From Bifidobacterium breve (GTDB lineage Bacteria > Actinomycetota > Acidimicrobiia > Acidimicrobiales > Acidimicrobilacustridaceae): DNA of 64,000 nt. Shown in pieces: positions 16,597 to 25,743 of this stretch. Under the pieces are notes generated by a model that worked only from the letters and a program-made list of their open reading frames with translations, was not told the origin of the DNA and ran no database searches. Location of the stretch: assembly GCA_945878725.1 (NCBI GenBank), contig CAMCTY010000001.1:1-64000 (forward strand). The letters run 5' to 3'. A program made the translations under genes and the position numbers. How positions within the stretch are numbered: position 1 is the first letter of the stretch; every line of letters starts with the position of its first letter.

Positions 16597-17603
16597 GATG
16601 GTTGAGGACCGGAACCACTGTTCTCTTCACACCATTTCCAGAGACGAGCGCGCTCGCCGGCCGGAGCGGATGTCCCGGGGAATTTGGTAATGCTCCGTCG
16701 ATGACGATCGAGCCAGAAACCGCCTCCCACGCCAATGAGGCCTTCGTCGGCAGCGGCCAGCCACACGAGTGTGTCGGCCCCGGCATCAGGCGATCGCAGG
16801 ACGGGTTTGGTCACGGTGTGGAACCGGGGGAGCGAGTGCTCGACGCCTGGTGTGTCTACCCAACCGGGATGCATTGCGTTGAACAGCACACCCGTCCGGC
16901 ATCGTCGCGTCCATTCGGCGTTGAGTTCGACCTGTGCTCGTTTTGCTCTGGCGTAGGCGCGCACACCGTTGTAATCATCGGGGGTCATGACGAGCGTGTC
17001 GACATTGAGCCGCTCCGAATACATGCCGCCGGACGCAATGGTTATAACGCGACCAGCAACGGGTCCTGCTTCCAATGCCGGAAGCAGCAACGACGTGAGC
17101 AGAAACGGCCCCAGCACTTGGGATGCGATGGTCATCTCGATGTCTTGGGGTGACAGCGCATACGTCGGAGATAGTGCGCCAGCGTTGTGTACCAGCACAT
17201 CGATGGATGCGTGTTGTGTCGTTATTTCGGCCGCGATCGATCGAACCGCTTCGAGGTCTCCCATGTCCGCAGTACTCGTGTGGACAATCGCACCTGAGTT
17301 GCGCAGCGCTGATGCAGTGGCGTCGACTCTGCCGGGATTGCGGCCAACGAGATGCAACGTCGCTCCGAGTTCACCGAGTCGAGTTGCCGCGGCAAGTCCG
17401 ATTCCTGAGGTGAAACCAGTGAGGACAACGACGCGGCCGTCGAGTCGCGGCAGTGGGTTGGCGTCCCATGCCTCAAGCCGCTTGCGCACGGCGAAACCGA
17501 TCGTGCTCCAACTGGGGGCTATCACCGCCTCCAGAACCGCATCGCTGATCGCCGCGAATGCTCGTTGGATGCCTTGTTGATCTGAAATCGACGGGAGGGT
17601 CAT
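16593..17603 (-). CDS. SDR-family dehydrogenase (DHRS12-like)
   Basis: A 336-residue short-chain dehydrogenase/reductase with an N-terminal extension of about 55 residues. It has TGFTSGIGLAAA (cofactor loop), DVLVHNAG, catalytic Ser in TIASGGMY and YARAK (YxxxK). This is the SDR type usually found upstream of the FAD amine-oxidase-like gene, DUF1365 and a CFA-synthase-like methyltransferase. Here the FAD gene is coupled by an ATGA overlap but cut short. It follows the B12-binding regulator by 20 bp on the same strand, so co-transcription is likely. Confidence 0.85.
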   Translation of the reverse strand: MTLPSISDQQGIQRAFAAISDAVLEAVIAPSWSTIGFAVRKRLEAWDANPLPRLDGRVVVLTGFTSGIGLAAATRLGELGATLHLVGRNPGRVDATASALRNSGAIVHTSTADMGDLEAVRSIAAEITTQHASIDVLVHNAGALSPTYALSPQDIEMTIASQVLGPFLLTSLLLPALEAGPVAGRVITIASGGMYSERLNVDTLVMTPDDYNGVRAYARAKRAQVELNAEWTRRCRTGVLFNAMHPGWVDTPGVEHSLPRFHTVTKPVLRSPDAGADTLVWLAAADEGLIGVGGGFWLDRHRRSITKFPGTSAPAGERARLWKWCEENSGSGPQPS

Positions 17604-17623
17604 TGGGGGGGGCCTGATCCGGT

Positions 17624-18463
17624 TTAGGAACTTGTGCGGATGCGTGCTTCGGCGAGACTGTCGAAGGCTTGCATCATCGCGGTCGATGACGACGTGACGA
17701 AATCGGCACCGAGGGATTCTGGATCTTCCATTTCGACGAGCGCATGACCGCCAAGGACCACCGGACAGTTGAGTTCGGAATGGACCAGCGAGATTATTTC
17801 GCTGATTGCCTCGGCATTAGGTCCGGTCGTGGCGCTGATGCCCACGGCGATCAGGCGGTCGGCGTGACGGGCGGCATCGACGAATGACTCGGCAGGGGTG
17901 TTTGCTCCGAGATCAAGGACATCGAAACCCTGACCACGAAGGAGATCGGCAGCCATAGCTCCGGGGACGCTGTGCTGATCGCCAGACGGAGCGCCAATGA
18001 TCACGGTGCCGCGCTTTTTGCCTGCCCGATTGAAGTGCGGACCAAGTCTGCCGATGAGTCGGAGAGCAACAGCGGTGGCCCGGTGTTCTTCGGCAATGGT
18101 GGCGCGTCCGGCCGCCCATTCGGCGCCGATCTGAGCAAGAGCGGGGGCGAGTACATCGAGATAGATCTGGGCGGGCTCGACCCCTGCGTTCAGAGCGGAT
18201 TCGATGACCGTCCAGGCGCCGCCTTCGTCGCCGATCACGAGACGGGCTTCGAGCCGCTTGTGGAAATCGGCCTTCGGGCGGCCGTTTGTCGCTGACGGAG
18301 CCGGCCCCTTCCGGAACGAGTCGACATCGGCGGCGGCCACGCGCCATTCGCCACCGACCTTGATCGCCGAGAGCTGCCCAGTGCGGACATACCGATAGGC
18401 GGTCATGTAGTGAACGCCGAGACGGGTGGAAGCCTCGGTGAGGCTGATCAGTTCATCTGGCAT
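17624..18463 (-). CDS. CarH/LitR-like B12-binding transcriptional regulator
   Basis: A 279-residue predicted cytosolic DNA-binding regulator. Residues 4-52 are a BldC/excisionase-type helix-turn-helix (LISLTEASTRLGVHYMTAYR, then a wing GGEWRV). Residues 68-145 form the helical B12 cap, with W116, E126 and H127 giving the exact W-x9-E-H pattern of CarH photoreceptors. The Rossmann B12-binding domain follows, with H164 in GDQHSVPG as the likely lower axial ligand, then GADFVTSSS. It probably represses DNA in the dark and releases it when light breaks the Co-C bond. Start ATG 18463 is chosen over the longer open frame (to 18697) because the HTH begins there. Confidence 0.85.
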   Translation of the reverse strand: MPDELISLTEASTRLGVHYMTAYRYVRTGQLSAIKVGGEWRVAAADVDSFRKGPAPSATNGRPKADFHKRLEARLVIGDEGGAWTVIESALNAGVEPAQIYLDVLAPALAQIGAEWAAGRATIAEEHRATAVALRLIGRLGPHFNRAGKKRGTVIIGAPSGDQHSVPGAMAADLLRGQGFDVLDLGANTPAESFVDAARHADRLIAVGISATTGPNAEAISEIISLVHSELNCPVVLGGHALVEMEDPESLGADFVTSSSTAMMQAFDSLAEARIRTSS

Positions 18464-18606
18464 GGGCTGGCACCGCCTCTCGTCCGGATCGTTGGGGACT
18501 ATCCGGTTCAGGAAACGCGAATTCGCCCGGGTGACTGACATGAACGCTACCGGCCCACGTTTCCGGGAGCCCGGTCGGACGACGATCGCGACGCCGTTTT
18601 GCCTAC

Positions 18607-19287
18607 TCAGCGACGGCGAAGACGGGTCATGACGGCAGGAACCGACGCCAGAATCTCGGCTTCGAGGTTGGATTCGAGCCAATCCCGATTGCGGCAATGC
18701 AGATCGTCGGCAGGGTCGAAGCGGTTGAGCACCACGATCGGCGTCGCCACGTGTGAGCCCCGGTCAATGGCTTCAAGCGTGAGGCGAATCGAATTGATGG
18801 TCCCGAGACCGGCATCGGCAATGACGAGGATCAGATCGGGTTGAAGCGCCTCAATAAGGGTGATGGCGTCGCCGTCGGCGGCCTGAGGAGAGCGCACTCC
18901 GCCGGCAGTCTCGACCATGCCGACGTCAGGGATGAGCACGGGCCACGAAAGTTCGTCGACAAGATCGGCGATGGTGAACGGCGCACGACCGAGCGCTTCG
19001 GCGGCCATCGGAGGCGCCATGGGCACGGGATACCAACGATGTCGGGGTGAGACATCGGCTGGATCTTCGCCGCTTGCCTCTGCGAGCACATGGGCATCGG
19101 TCAAGCGGTCGCCTGGATCGAATGACTGGACCGGTTTCCGAGCAGCGACATCGAAGCCTTCGGCGCGCAGATCGCGAAGCAACCGGGCGGCGACCCAGGT
19201 CTTGCCGACTTCGGTGCCAGTGCCGACGACGACAACGAGAAGGTGCGGCCGAAATTTCGAGGTTTCCATTTCCCGCGAACTGCTCAT
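18607..19287 (-). CDS. bioD: Dethiobiotin synthetase BioD
   Basis: ATP-dependent carboxylase that closes the ureido ring of DAPA to give dethiobiotin. The P-loop is GTGTEVGKTW near residue 22, with ARKPVQSFDPGD after it, and MVETAGGVRSP matches the conserved E-x-AGG motif. 226 residues, normal. The start overlaps the bioF stop by 4 nt. It is the last biotin gene of the ABC1-bioA-bioF-bioD set; 143 bp without a recognisable feature separate it from the regulator gene. Confidence 0.92.
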   Translation of the reverse strand: MSSSREMETSKFRPHLLVVVVGTGTEVGKTWVAARLLRDLRAEGFDVAARKPVQSFDPGDRLTDAHVLAEASGEDPADVSPRHRWYPVPMAPPMAAEALGRAPFTIADLVDELSWPVLIPDVGMVETAGGVRSPQAADGDAITLIEALQPDLILVIADAGLGTINSIRLTLEAIDRGSHVATPIVVLNRFDPADDLHCRNRDWLESNLEAEILASVPAVMTRLRRR

Positions 19288-20444
19288 TGGAGGTCTCCGG
19301 GCACGAATCCGAGCTCAACGAGTGTCGAGATAAGAAGCATGATCTCCGCATCGGAGTGGGACGCGGATAGTGCGATCCGGAGCCGACTCTGACCCGCCGG
19401 AACTGTCGGCGGGCGTATGGCGGGAACGAGAAGTCCACGCTCGAGAAGAGCCGCCGCCGCATCGAGCGCGGCTGCTTCCCCGCCAAGGATCCACGGGATG
19501 ATCGGGGTTACGTGGCCTGGAGCGATTCTGTCGACGTGGGACTGAAGGGTCTGGACCAGCCTGTCCCCTTCGGGTGAGCCGAGGATTCCGATGGCGGCGA
19601 GTGCGGCAGCGGCGTCGGCGGGACTCGATGCGGTCGTGAAGATGTAGGAGCGAGCCCGGTTCACGAGGAGTTCCACCATCGGCCGGGATGCGGCGACGAA
19701 TCCGCCGAGCGCACCGAGCGTCTTTGACATCGTCCCAACCTGGACGATGAGATCCGGGCGACCGGAACCGGAAGGAACGTCCTGGAGTACCGAGTGGGCC
19801 TCGTCAAGAACGAGTAGAGCGTCGAACTCCGCGCAGAGATCGGCGAGTTCATCGACAGGGGCGACGTCGCCATCCATCGAGAAAACCGAATCGGTGACAA
19901 CGATCATCCGTAATGCCGACGACGCCGCCATGCCGGCCCTGAGAGAAACAAGATCGAGATGTGGGTAGATCGTGACTGCCGCACCGTTGGCGCGCGCTAG
20001 GCGGCAGCCGTCGACGATCGACGCGTGGTTGAGTTCATCGGAAAAGATTTGGACGTCTCGACGGCCGAGCGTTGAGAGAAGGCCGAGGTTCGCGGCGTAG
20101 CCAGTCGGAAAGGCGATGGCGGCCTCGGTCTTGCGCCAAAGAGCGATCGCCGATTCGAGATCGTGATGAACCGGTCGTGATCCAACGACGAGGCGCGACG
20201 CTCCGGAACCGGAGCCCCATCGCTCAATCGCCTCGACAGCGGCAGCCGTTACCGACGGATGTTGTGAAAGACCGAGGTAATCGTTGGAAGCAAAGGAGGT
20301 GACCTGTCGACCGGTGGCGACAAGAGTGCCGCGTGGACCGACGGAATCGAATGAGCGAGGTTCGCGCCACTGGCCGGCCGCGCGGATGGTCCCCGTCTCA
20401 CCGGCAACCCATGCGCTCCACGAACGGGTCGAATCGTTGGTCAT
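19284..20444 (-). CDS. bioF: 8-amino-7-oxononanoate synthase BioF
   Basis: PLP-dependent condensation of pimeloyl thioester with alanine, the first ring-atom step of biotin synthesis. Visible features are FASNDYLGLSQHPSV, GSGASRLVVGS, the HASIVDG loop, LVLDEAHS (PLP Asp and His) and TMSKTLGALGGF, which carries the Schiff-base Lys. 386 residues. Both ends overlap neighbouring bio genes by 4 nt. Confidence 0.92.
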   Translation of the reverse strand: MTNDSTRSWSAWVAGETGTIRAAGQWREPRSFDSVGPRGTLVATGRQVTSFASNDYLGLSQHPSVTAAAVEAIERWGSGSGASRLVVGSRPVHHDLESAIALWRKTEAAIAFPTGYAANLGLLSTLGRRDVQIFSDELNHASIVDGCRLARANGAAVTIYPHLDLVSLRAGMAASSALRMIVVTDSVFSMDGDVAPVDELADLCAEFDALLVLDEAHSVLQDVPSGSGRPDLIVQVGTMSKTLGALGGFVAASRPMVELLVNRARSYIFTTASSPADAAAALAAIGILGSPEGDRLVQTLQSHVDRIAPGHVTPIIPWILGGEAAALDAAAALLERGLLVPAIRPPTVPAGQSRLRIALSASHSDAEIMLLISTLVELGFVPGDLQ

Positions 20445-21766
20445 CCGACGCAGATCTCATCGATCGATTCGGCAAGCACATCAACGATGCGATCAATCTC
20501 ATCGGCAGTCGTCGTGAGGATCGGCATAATCACGACGACATCGCCGAGTGGGCGCAGCAAAACGCCGCGTCGTACTGCTGCGGCGCAGACGCGTCGACCC
20601 CAACGAAGATCGTCGGCTGGTGGTGCGAGTTCGACGCCGGTCATCAACCCGCGGCGGCGGATGCTTCCGACGGCGGCACGGTCCGTGGCCATTTCGGCCA
20701 GGCGGGCGCCGAGTTGGGCGCCACGTTCACGCACGTTGACAAGAACGTCGAGTTCGTCGAAAAGCTGGAGATGGCGTAGTCCCACCGCGGCGGCGAGAGC
20801 GTTGCCGGAAAAAGAATGACCGTGGTAGAGCGTCATCTCCGAAAGATCAGGTCCGAGGAACGCCTCGTAGACCCGGCGCGAAGCGACAGTCGCCGCCATA
20901 GCGAGGTACCCGCCGGTGAGACCCTTGCCAATGCACATGATGTCGGGACGGATACCGCACTGCTCTGAGGCGAAGAGCGTTCCGGTTCGTCCGAAGCCGG
21001 TCGCAACCTCGTCAGCGATCAGCAGCACATCATGCTCGCGGCACGCAGCCGCGACGCGCTCGACCGATTCGGGATTGGTTACCCACATCCCTACCGCACC
21101 TTGCACGAGTGGTTCGATGACAACGGCCGCAAGCTCGTGGGCATGGGCGGCGATCATCGCAACCGCGGCTTCGGCCCATGCCGCATCGTCGTAACCGGGG
21201 GCGCGCAGGACGCTGAAACGAAGGGGATCGAACATGTCGGTTCCGAACCCGCCAGCGCCAACAGAGATCGCTCCGATCGTGTCACCGTGATACGCGCCAC
21301 CGAGTGCGAGATAGCGGGTGCGGCCGGAGATCCCCTGATTGGTCCAGAACTGAAATGCGATCTTCAGGGCCTGCTCGACTGCCGCAGCACCGTCGGACGC
21401 GAAAAGGAAATGCGGTTCGGCTACCGGGACCCTCGGCGCGAGTGCTTCGGCAAGTTCAATCGTGATGCGATTGCCATTGCCGAGCATCGTGGAATGGGCG
21501 ACCCGATCGAGTTGCTCGCGTGCAGCTTGGTCGAGCTCGGGAACGTGATGGCCGAGCGTGGTGACCCAGAGCGATGAGATCGCATCGAGATAACGGCGTC
21601 CGTCGACATCGATGAGTTCTCGTCCTTCGGCTGACTCGACGATGATCGGCTGGTTGTCGACATAGCTCGACATCTGGGTGAACCCGTGCCATACAACGGC
21701 CGCGTCGCGTGCTGCCCACCGTTCATGCGCGGAAGTCATGAGAGGAGAGGGCTGTCCATCGTTCAC
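20441..21766 (-). CDS. bioA: Adenosylmethionine-8-amino-7-oxononanoate aminotransferase BioA
   Basis: PLP aminotransferase making 7,8-diaminononanoate from KAPA with S-adenosylmethionine as amino donor. Features are the N-terminal VVWHGFTQM, SSLWVTTLGH, GAYHGDTIGA, LLIADEVATGFGRTG (PLP Asp) and CIGKGLTGGY (catalytic Lys). GTG 21766 is chosen because it overlaps the ABC1 kinase stop in a GTGA pattern; this gives 441 residues. ATG 21739 is an alternative. Confidence 0.92.
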   Translation of the reverse strand: MNDGQPSPLMTSAHERWAARDAAVVWHGFTQMSSYVDNQPIIVESAEGRELIDVDGRRYLDAISSLWVTTLGHHVPELDQAAREQLDRVAHSTMLGNGNRITIELAEALAPRVPVAEPHFLFASDGAAAVEQALKIAFQFWTNQGISGRTRYLALGGAYHGDTIGAISVGAGGFGTDMFDPLRFSVLRAPGYDDAAWAEAAVAMIAAHAHELAAVVIEPLVQGAVGMWVTNPESVERVAAACREHDVLLIADEVATGFGRTGTLFASEQCGIRPDIMCIGKGLTGGYLAMAATVASRRVYEAFLGPDLSEMTLYHGHSFSGNALAAAVGLRHLQLFDELDVLVNVRERGAQLGARLAEMATDRAAVGSIRRRGLMTGVELAPPADDLRWGRRVCAAAVRRGVLLRPLGDVVVIMPILTTTADEIDRIVDVLAESIDEICVG

Positions 21767-23283
21767 TCGGGCAGTTTCGCACGAAGGGCGGGCTGCTGAC
21801 GTCCGCGCCAACGTTCGATCTCGTGACCCATTGGCGTGGACGGAGGACCATTCACGAATGGCCAGATTTCCTCAGCCAGACGGCGCCAGTTCCCCGTGGC
21901 ATGAAGCTCCCCGAACATTGAGTACAGGCCGAGATTGATCCGCTGGATGACGACGAAACTGGGCGGGACGTTCGCCGCCTTCTGGATCTTCGAGAACGGG
22001 CCGCTTGTATCGAATATGCGTCGGATCGACTCGGAGCCGAATTCTGGGGTGATCGTATAGATCCCGTCTTCGTGGACGAAGTCGTAGAAGTGCTTGAGGT
22101 AATCGAACACGTCGGCATCGCCGACGTCGAGACCAACCGGGAGCAACCCGATCTTCTCGACAATCGAGCGGAACTCGGCGGGATCGGGATCGAGGACGAT
22201 GCTCTTGATCATGTCGCCAAAGTCCACGACTTCGGTTGGGGTGAACTGCTTGACCAGACCGAAATCAAGGAACGTGATCTGGCCGCCAGGTCGGAAGAGA
22301 TAGTTGCCGGGATGAGGATCGCCATTGAACGCGGCCAGACGGAAGAGGCTTCCGAACGCGAAACGGTAGAGAGTCTCGGCGGCCAGGTTCTTCTCCTCCT
22401 GTCCCCACGTGAGCATCTCGCTCCAGTGGACGCCGTCGGCGAGTTCGGTCGTCAACACCCGAGTCGACGAGTACTCGGGAAAGACCTGCGGAATATGGAT
22501 CGTGGGATGGTCGAGATAGGCAGACCGGAACAGTTCCTGATTGCGCGCCTCGTTCACGTAGTCGAGTTCCTCGACGAGTCGCTCGCGCAGTTCGGCAACG
22601 ATCGCGTCCTGCTCGAGGCCGGGGAAGAGGAAGCCAAGGCCGGCAAAGATGAGACTCGCGTTGTCGAGATCGGAAGCAATCGCCTCGGCAACTCCGGGAT
22701 ACTGGACTTTTACGGCCACCGCTTTTCCGTCGCGGGTCATCGCACGATGGACCTGCCCGATCGACGCGGAGGCGATCGGCACTGGATCCCATTCGGCGAA
22801 CACGACGTCGGGCGCCGCACCTAGTTCTTCGACAATCACCGCGGCCGCAAGTTCGGCGCTCATGGGCGGTGCGTTGTGTTGAAGTTCGGCAAGCACCGTG
22901 CGCACGTGTTCGGGAAGACCTTGATCGAGATAGCTGAGCATCTGCCCGATCTTCATCAGGGCGCCCTTCATGTTGCCGAGGGACTCGGCGATCTGCTCGG
23001 CCGTCTTCAACTCAAATGCCGTGTCGAGTTCGCGCCGCCGTCCGGCATCAACGAATGCCCGTCGAGCCCGGTGGGCGACGTAGGACGAACCAGTCTGGGC
23101 TCCGAGCAGAGCAATCTGGAGATTCCGACTGCGGCGGGCCTTGAAGCGGACCGGTGAACTGTTGGCACTGTTGCGACCACGATTGCGACGGTTCTGAAGA
23201 AACAGTCGTGCGATCGATGCGCCAATCAGTGCTGCTAGTGCGGAGAGCAGGGCAATTCGGGGCGCTTTTCGGGGGAAACTCAC
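21763..23283 (-). CDS. ABC1/UbiB-family atypical kinase
   Basis: A 506-residue member of the ABC1/AarF/UbiB/ADCK family. An N-terminal membrane helix (about residues 8-28) is followed by the family signature MKIGQMLSYLD (KxGQ), SASIGQVHRA, VAVKVQYPGV, FNGDPHPGNY and FLDFGLVKQ (metal-binding DFG). These kinases or ATPases are linked to quinone and lipid metabolism. It is the first gene of the operon with bioA-bioF-bioD, coupled to bioA by GTGA. Why it travels with biotin genes is unclear. Confidence 0.88.
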   Translation of the reverse strand: MSFPRKAPRIALLSALAALIGASIARLFLQNRRNRGRNSANSSPVRFKARRSRNLQIALLGAQTGSSYVAHRARRAFVDAGRRRELDTAFELKTAEQIAESLGNMKGALMKIGQMLSYLDQGLPEHVRTVLAELQHNAPPMSAELAAAVIVEELGAAPDVVFAEWDPVPIASASIGQVHRAMTRDGKAVAVKVQYPGVAEAIASDLDNASLIFAGLGFLFPGLEQDAIVAELRERLVEELDYVNEARNQELFRSAYLDHPTIHIPQVFPEYSSTRVLTTELADGVHWSEMLTWGQEEKNLAAETLYRFAFGSLFRLAAFNGDPHPGNYLFRPGGQITFLDFGLVKQFTPTEVVDFGDMIKSIVLDPDPAEFRSIVEKIGLLPVGLDVGDADVFDYLKHFYDFVHEDGIYTITPEFGSESIRRIFDTSGPFSKIQKAANVPPSFVVIQRINLGLYSMFGELHATGNWRRLAEEIWPFVNGPPSTPMGHEIERWRGRQQPALRAKLPE

Positions 23284-23426
23284 CGTCGGAATCTATCGGC
23301 CGTGTGCCCAGCTCAGCCTTTCGGGCCGACAGAAGTCCGCAACGTACGCGAACTGCGCCCTATGTGGATTCTTTATGACGGGTAGCGTCGGACACAATCA
23401 TTCGACTCCACAAAAGAGCGTGAGCC

Positions 23427-24956
23427 ATGAGCGAAACCGGAATCGTCGCAACAACGCAGGGTCGGATCGAAGGGTTCGAGAACAAGGGCGTCTGGCAGTT
23501 CCGGGGGATTCCGTATGCGGCTCCGCCGACGGGTGATCGTCGATTCATGCCACCGTCACCCCCTGAACCATGGGACGGAGTTCGCTCAGGCCGCGAATTC
23601 GGGGCGACAGCGATGCAACCGACTGGCGGGGTCACTGCGTTTTTGGGTGATGTCGTCGAGAACACTTCTGAGGACTGCCTCTTCCTCAATGTGTTCTCGC
23701 CCAGTTGTGACGAGGCGAAGCGCCCGGTCATGGTGTGGATCCATGGCGGAGGATTCAGCAGCGGTTCGTCGTCGATCCCTTGGTACGACGGAAGCGCGCT
23801 GGCATTGCGCGGCGATGTTGTTGTCGTCACCATCAACTACCGACTCAGTGCGCTCGGGTTCCTGTGGCTTGGTGATCTCGATCCGCAATACCGATCGAGC
23901 GGCGTCAATGGTCTGCTTGACCAAGCAGCCGCACTTGCGTGGGTGAACGCGAACATCTCCGGGTTCGGCGGCGATCCCGACAACGTCACCATCTTCGGCG
24001 AGTCGGCCGGCGCGATGAGTGTGTCGACGCTTCTCGCCGTACCTGCGGCGCGTGGGCTGTTCCATCGGGCCATTGCGCAGAGCGGAGCTGCATCAAACAC
24101 CTTCACTCCAGAGACCGCTTCGGTCATTACTTCGCGGGTGATGGCGAAACTCGGTGCAACGACTCTCGACGAGGTTCTTGCTGCGTCGGCTGAAGCGATC
24201 ACGGAAGCGGCCGGATCAGTCGAAGGGGCGCTCTCTTCTGATGCCTCCGCGATTGCCGGACCTACCGGTCTGGCCTTGTCGATGGCGACCCAGCCAGTGG
24301 TCGATGGGGAGTGGCTCCCGATGGATCCGCTTGTTGCTGTAGGCGCGGGAGAAGCGGCAGATGTCCCCCTGTTAATCGGAACCAATCTCGACGAGTGGAA
24401 CCTCTTCCGGTTCATGAGTCCTGGAAGCCTGGATCATCCAGAGCTCCTTGACCGTCTCGAACGAGTTTTCGGTGAGCGACACGAGGTACATGACGTTTAC
24501 ACCGCTGCCATGCCGGAAGCTTCGCCGGATGATCTCTGGAGCGCGGTTCTCACCGACTCGAGTTTCCGAATCCCGGCGCTGCGTCTCATCGGGGCGCGGA
24601 TGCACGGGCTCGCGGCGACGTATCAGTACCTCTTCACGTGGAAGAGCCCAGCGTTCGGTGGAATCCTCGGATGTTGTCATGCGCTCGAGATCCCATTCGT
24701 CTTCGGAGTGCTCGACAATTCGGGCGCATCGCTCTTCCTTGGTGGCGACGCTACCGACGAACTCCGTCAACTGTCCGGAGCAATGCAGGACGCGTGGTTG
24801 GCGTTCGCGCGCACCGGTGATCCGAACGTCGCAGGGTTGCCGGAGTGGCCCGAAGCCGATGCGGCCGAGTGGCCGGTCATGGTCTTCAACGTGGTGCGCG
24901 AACTCGTCGACGATCCTGCCGGAGCGCAACGGCTGTTGTGGAGTGGTGTCCAATGA
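23427..24956 (+). CDS. Type B carboxylesterase
   Basis: A 509-residue alpha/beta-hydrolase of the carboxylesterase/cholinesterase family. It has [22 protein letters not shown], the oxyanion region [12 protein letters not shown], nucleophile Ser in FGESAGAMS (near residue 193) and catalytic His in [11 protein letters not shown]. No signal peptide is seen, so it is probably cytosolic. Start ATG 23427 (MSETGIV). Its stop overlaps the queC start (ATGA), an unexpected pairing. Ester substrate unknown. Confidence 0.9.
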   Translation: MSETGIVATTQGRIEGFENKGVWQFRGIPYAAPPTGDRRFMPPSPPEPWDGVRSGREFGATAMQPTGGVTAFLGDVVENTSEDCLFLNVFSPSCDEAKRPVMVWIHGGGFSSGSSSIPWYDGSALALRGDVVVVTINYRLSALGFLWLGDLDPQYRSSGVNGLLDQAAALAWVNANISGFGGDPDNVTIFGESAGAMSVSTLLAVPAARGLFHRAIAQSGAASNTFTPETASVITSRVMAKLGATTLDEVLAASAEAITEAAGSVEGALSSDASAIAGPTGLALSMATQPVVDGEWLPMDPLVAVGAGEAADVPLLIGTNLDEWNLFRFMSPGSLDHPELLDRLERVFGERHEVHDVYTAAMPEASPDDLWSAVLTDSSFRIPALRLIGARMHGLAATYQYLFTWKSPAFGGILGCCHALEIPFVFGVLDNSGASLFLGGDATDELRQLSGAMQDAWLAFARTGDPNVAGLPEWPEADAAEWPVMVFNVVRELVDDPAGAQRLLWSGVQ

Positions 24957-25675
24957 CGGAGCCTGCAACGGGTCGCGTTGCAATCGTGCTCTTCTCGGGC
25001 GGTCTGGACTCGACAACGTGTCTTGCCATCGCGAAGTCCGAAGGTTTCACGCCCGTCGCACTCAGCTTTCGTTACGGACAGCGACACACAGTTGAACTCG
25101 ATTGCGCCGCAGAGATCGCTGCATCCGAAGGCGTCGAGCACCTGATCGCCGACATTGACCTCGCTGCGTTCGGCGGTTCGGCTCTGATCGACGCTTCGCT
25201 TGCCATTCCGAAACATGAGTCACTCGAAGAACTCGCTGCTGAAGATCCCGGTAACTCAGGGGTTCCGATCACCTATGTTCCAGCGCGCAACACCATCTTT
25301 CTGAGTTTCGCTTTGGCAGTTGCCGAAGTGCGCGGGTCATCAGATGTGTACATCGGGGTGAACGCTGTCGACTACTCGGGCTATCCCGATTGTCGCCCCG
25401 AGTTCGTCGAAGCGTTTCAGTCGATGGCCAACCTCGCTACGCGCGCGGGAGTGGAGGGAGATCCGCTGGTGATCCACACACCTCTCATCGCCATGACAAA
25501 GGGCCAGATCGTTCAGCTTGGTGCGGAACTCGGCGTGGACTACAGCCGCACCTCAACGTGTTACGACCCCGGCGCCGACGGAGGCGCATGCGGTCACTGC
25601 GAAGCCTGTCTCCTTCGAGCCAGAGGCTTCGACGATGCCGGAATCGCCGATCCGACTAGGTACACCTCGGGCTGA
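24953..25675 (+). CDS. queC: 7-cyano-7-deazaguanine (preQ0) synthase QueC
   Basis: ATP-dependent conversion of 7-carboxy-7-deazaguanine to preQ0 for queuosine or other deazapurine products. It shows the PP-loop [44 protein letters not shown] and a zinc site, Cys in TCYDPG plus CGHCEAC. 240 residues, normal. ATG 24953 overlaps the esterase stop by 4 nt. No queD, queE or folE-type genes are nearby, so the rest of the pathway must lie elsewhere. Confidence 0.93.
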   Translation: MTEPATGRVAIVLFSGGLDSTTCLAIAKSEGFTPVALSFRYGQRHTVELDCAAEIAASEGVEHLIADIDLAAFGGSALIDASLAIPKHESLEELAAEDPGNSGVPITYVPARNTIFLSFALAVAEVRGSSDVYIGVNAVDYSGYPDCRPEFVEAFQSMANLATRAGVEGDPLVIHTPLIAMTKGQIVQLGAELGVDYSRTSTCYDPGADGGACGHCEACLLRARGFDDAGIADPTRYTSG

Positions 25676-25743
25676 ACCCGATGTGATGCTGTACGTCGGG
25701 GGCGATTCCTGGCGGCAACATTCCGAGTCTACGCTGTTGATTC

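Noticed and set aside
18464-18606. Operator for the CarH-like regulator
   Set aside because: The region between bioD and the regulator was read for direct or inverted repeats and no clear one was found.
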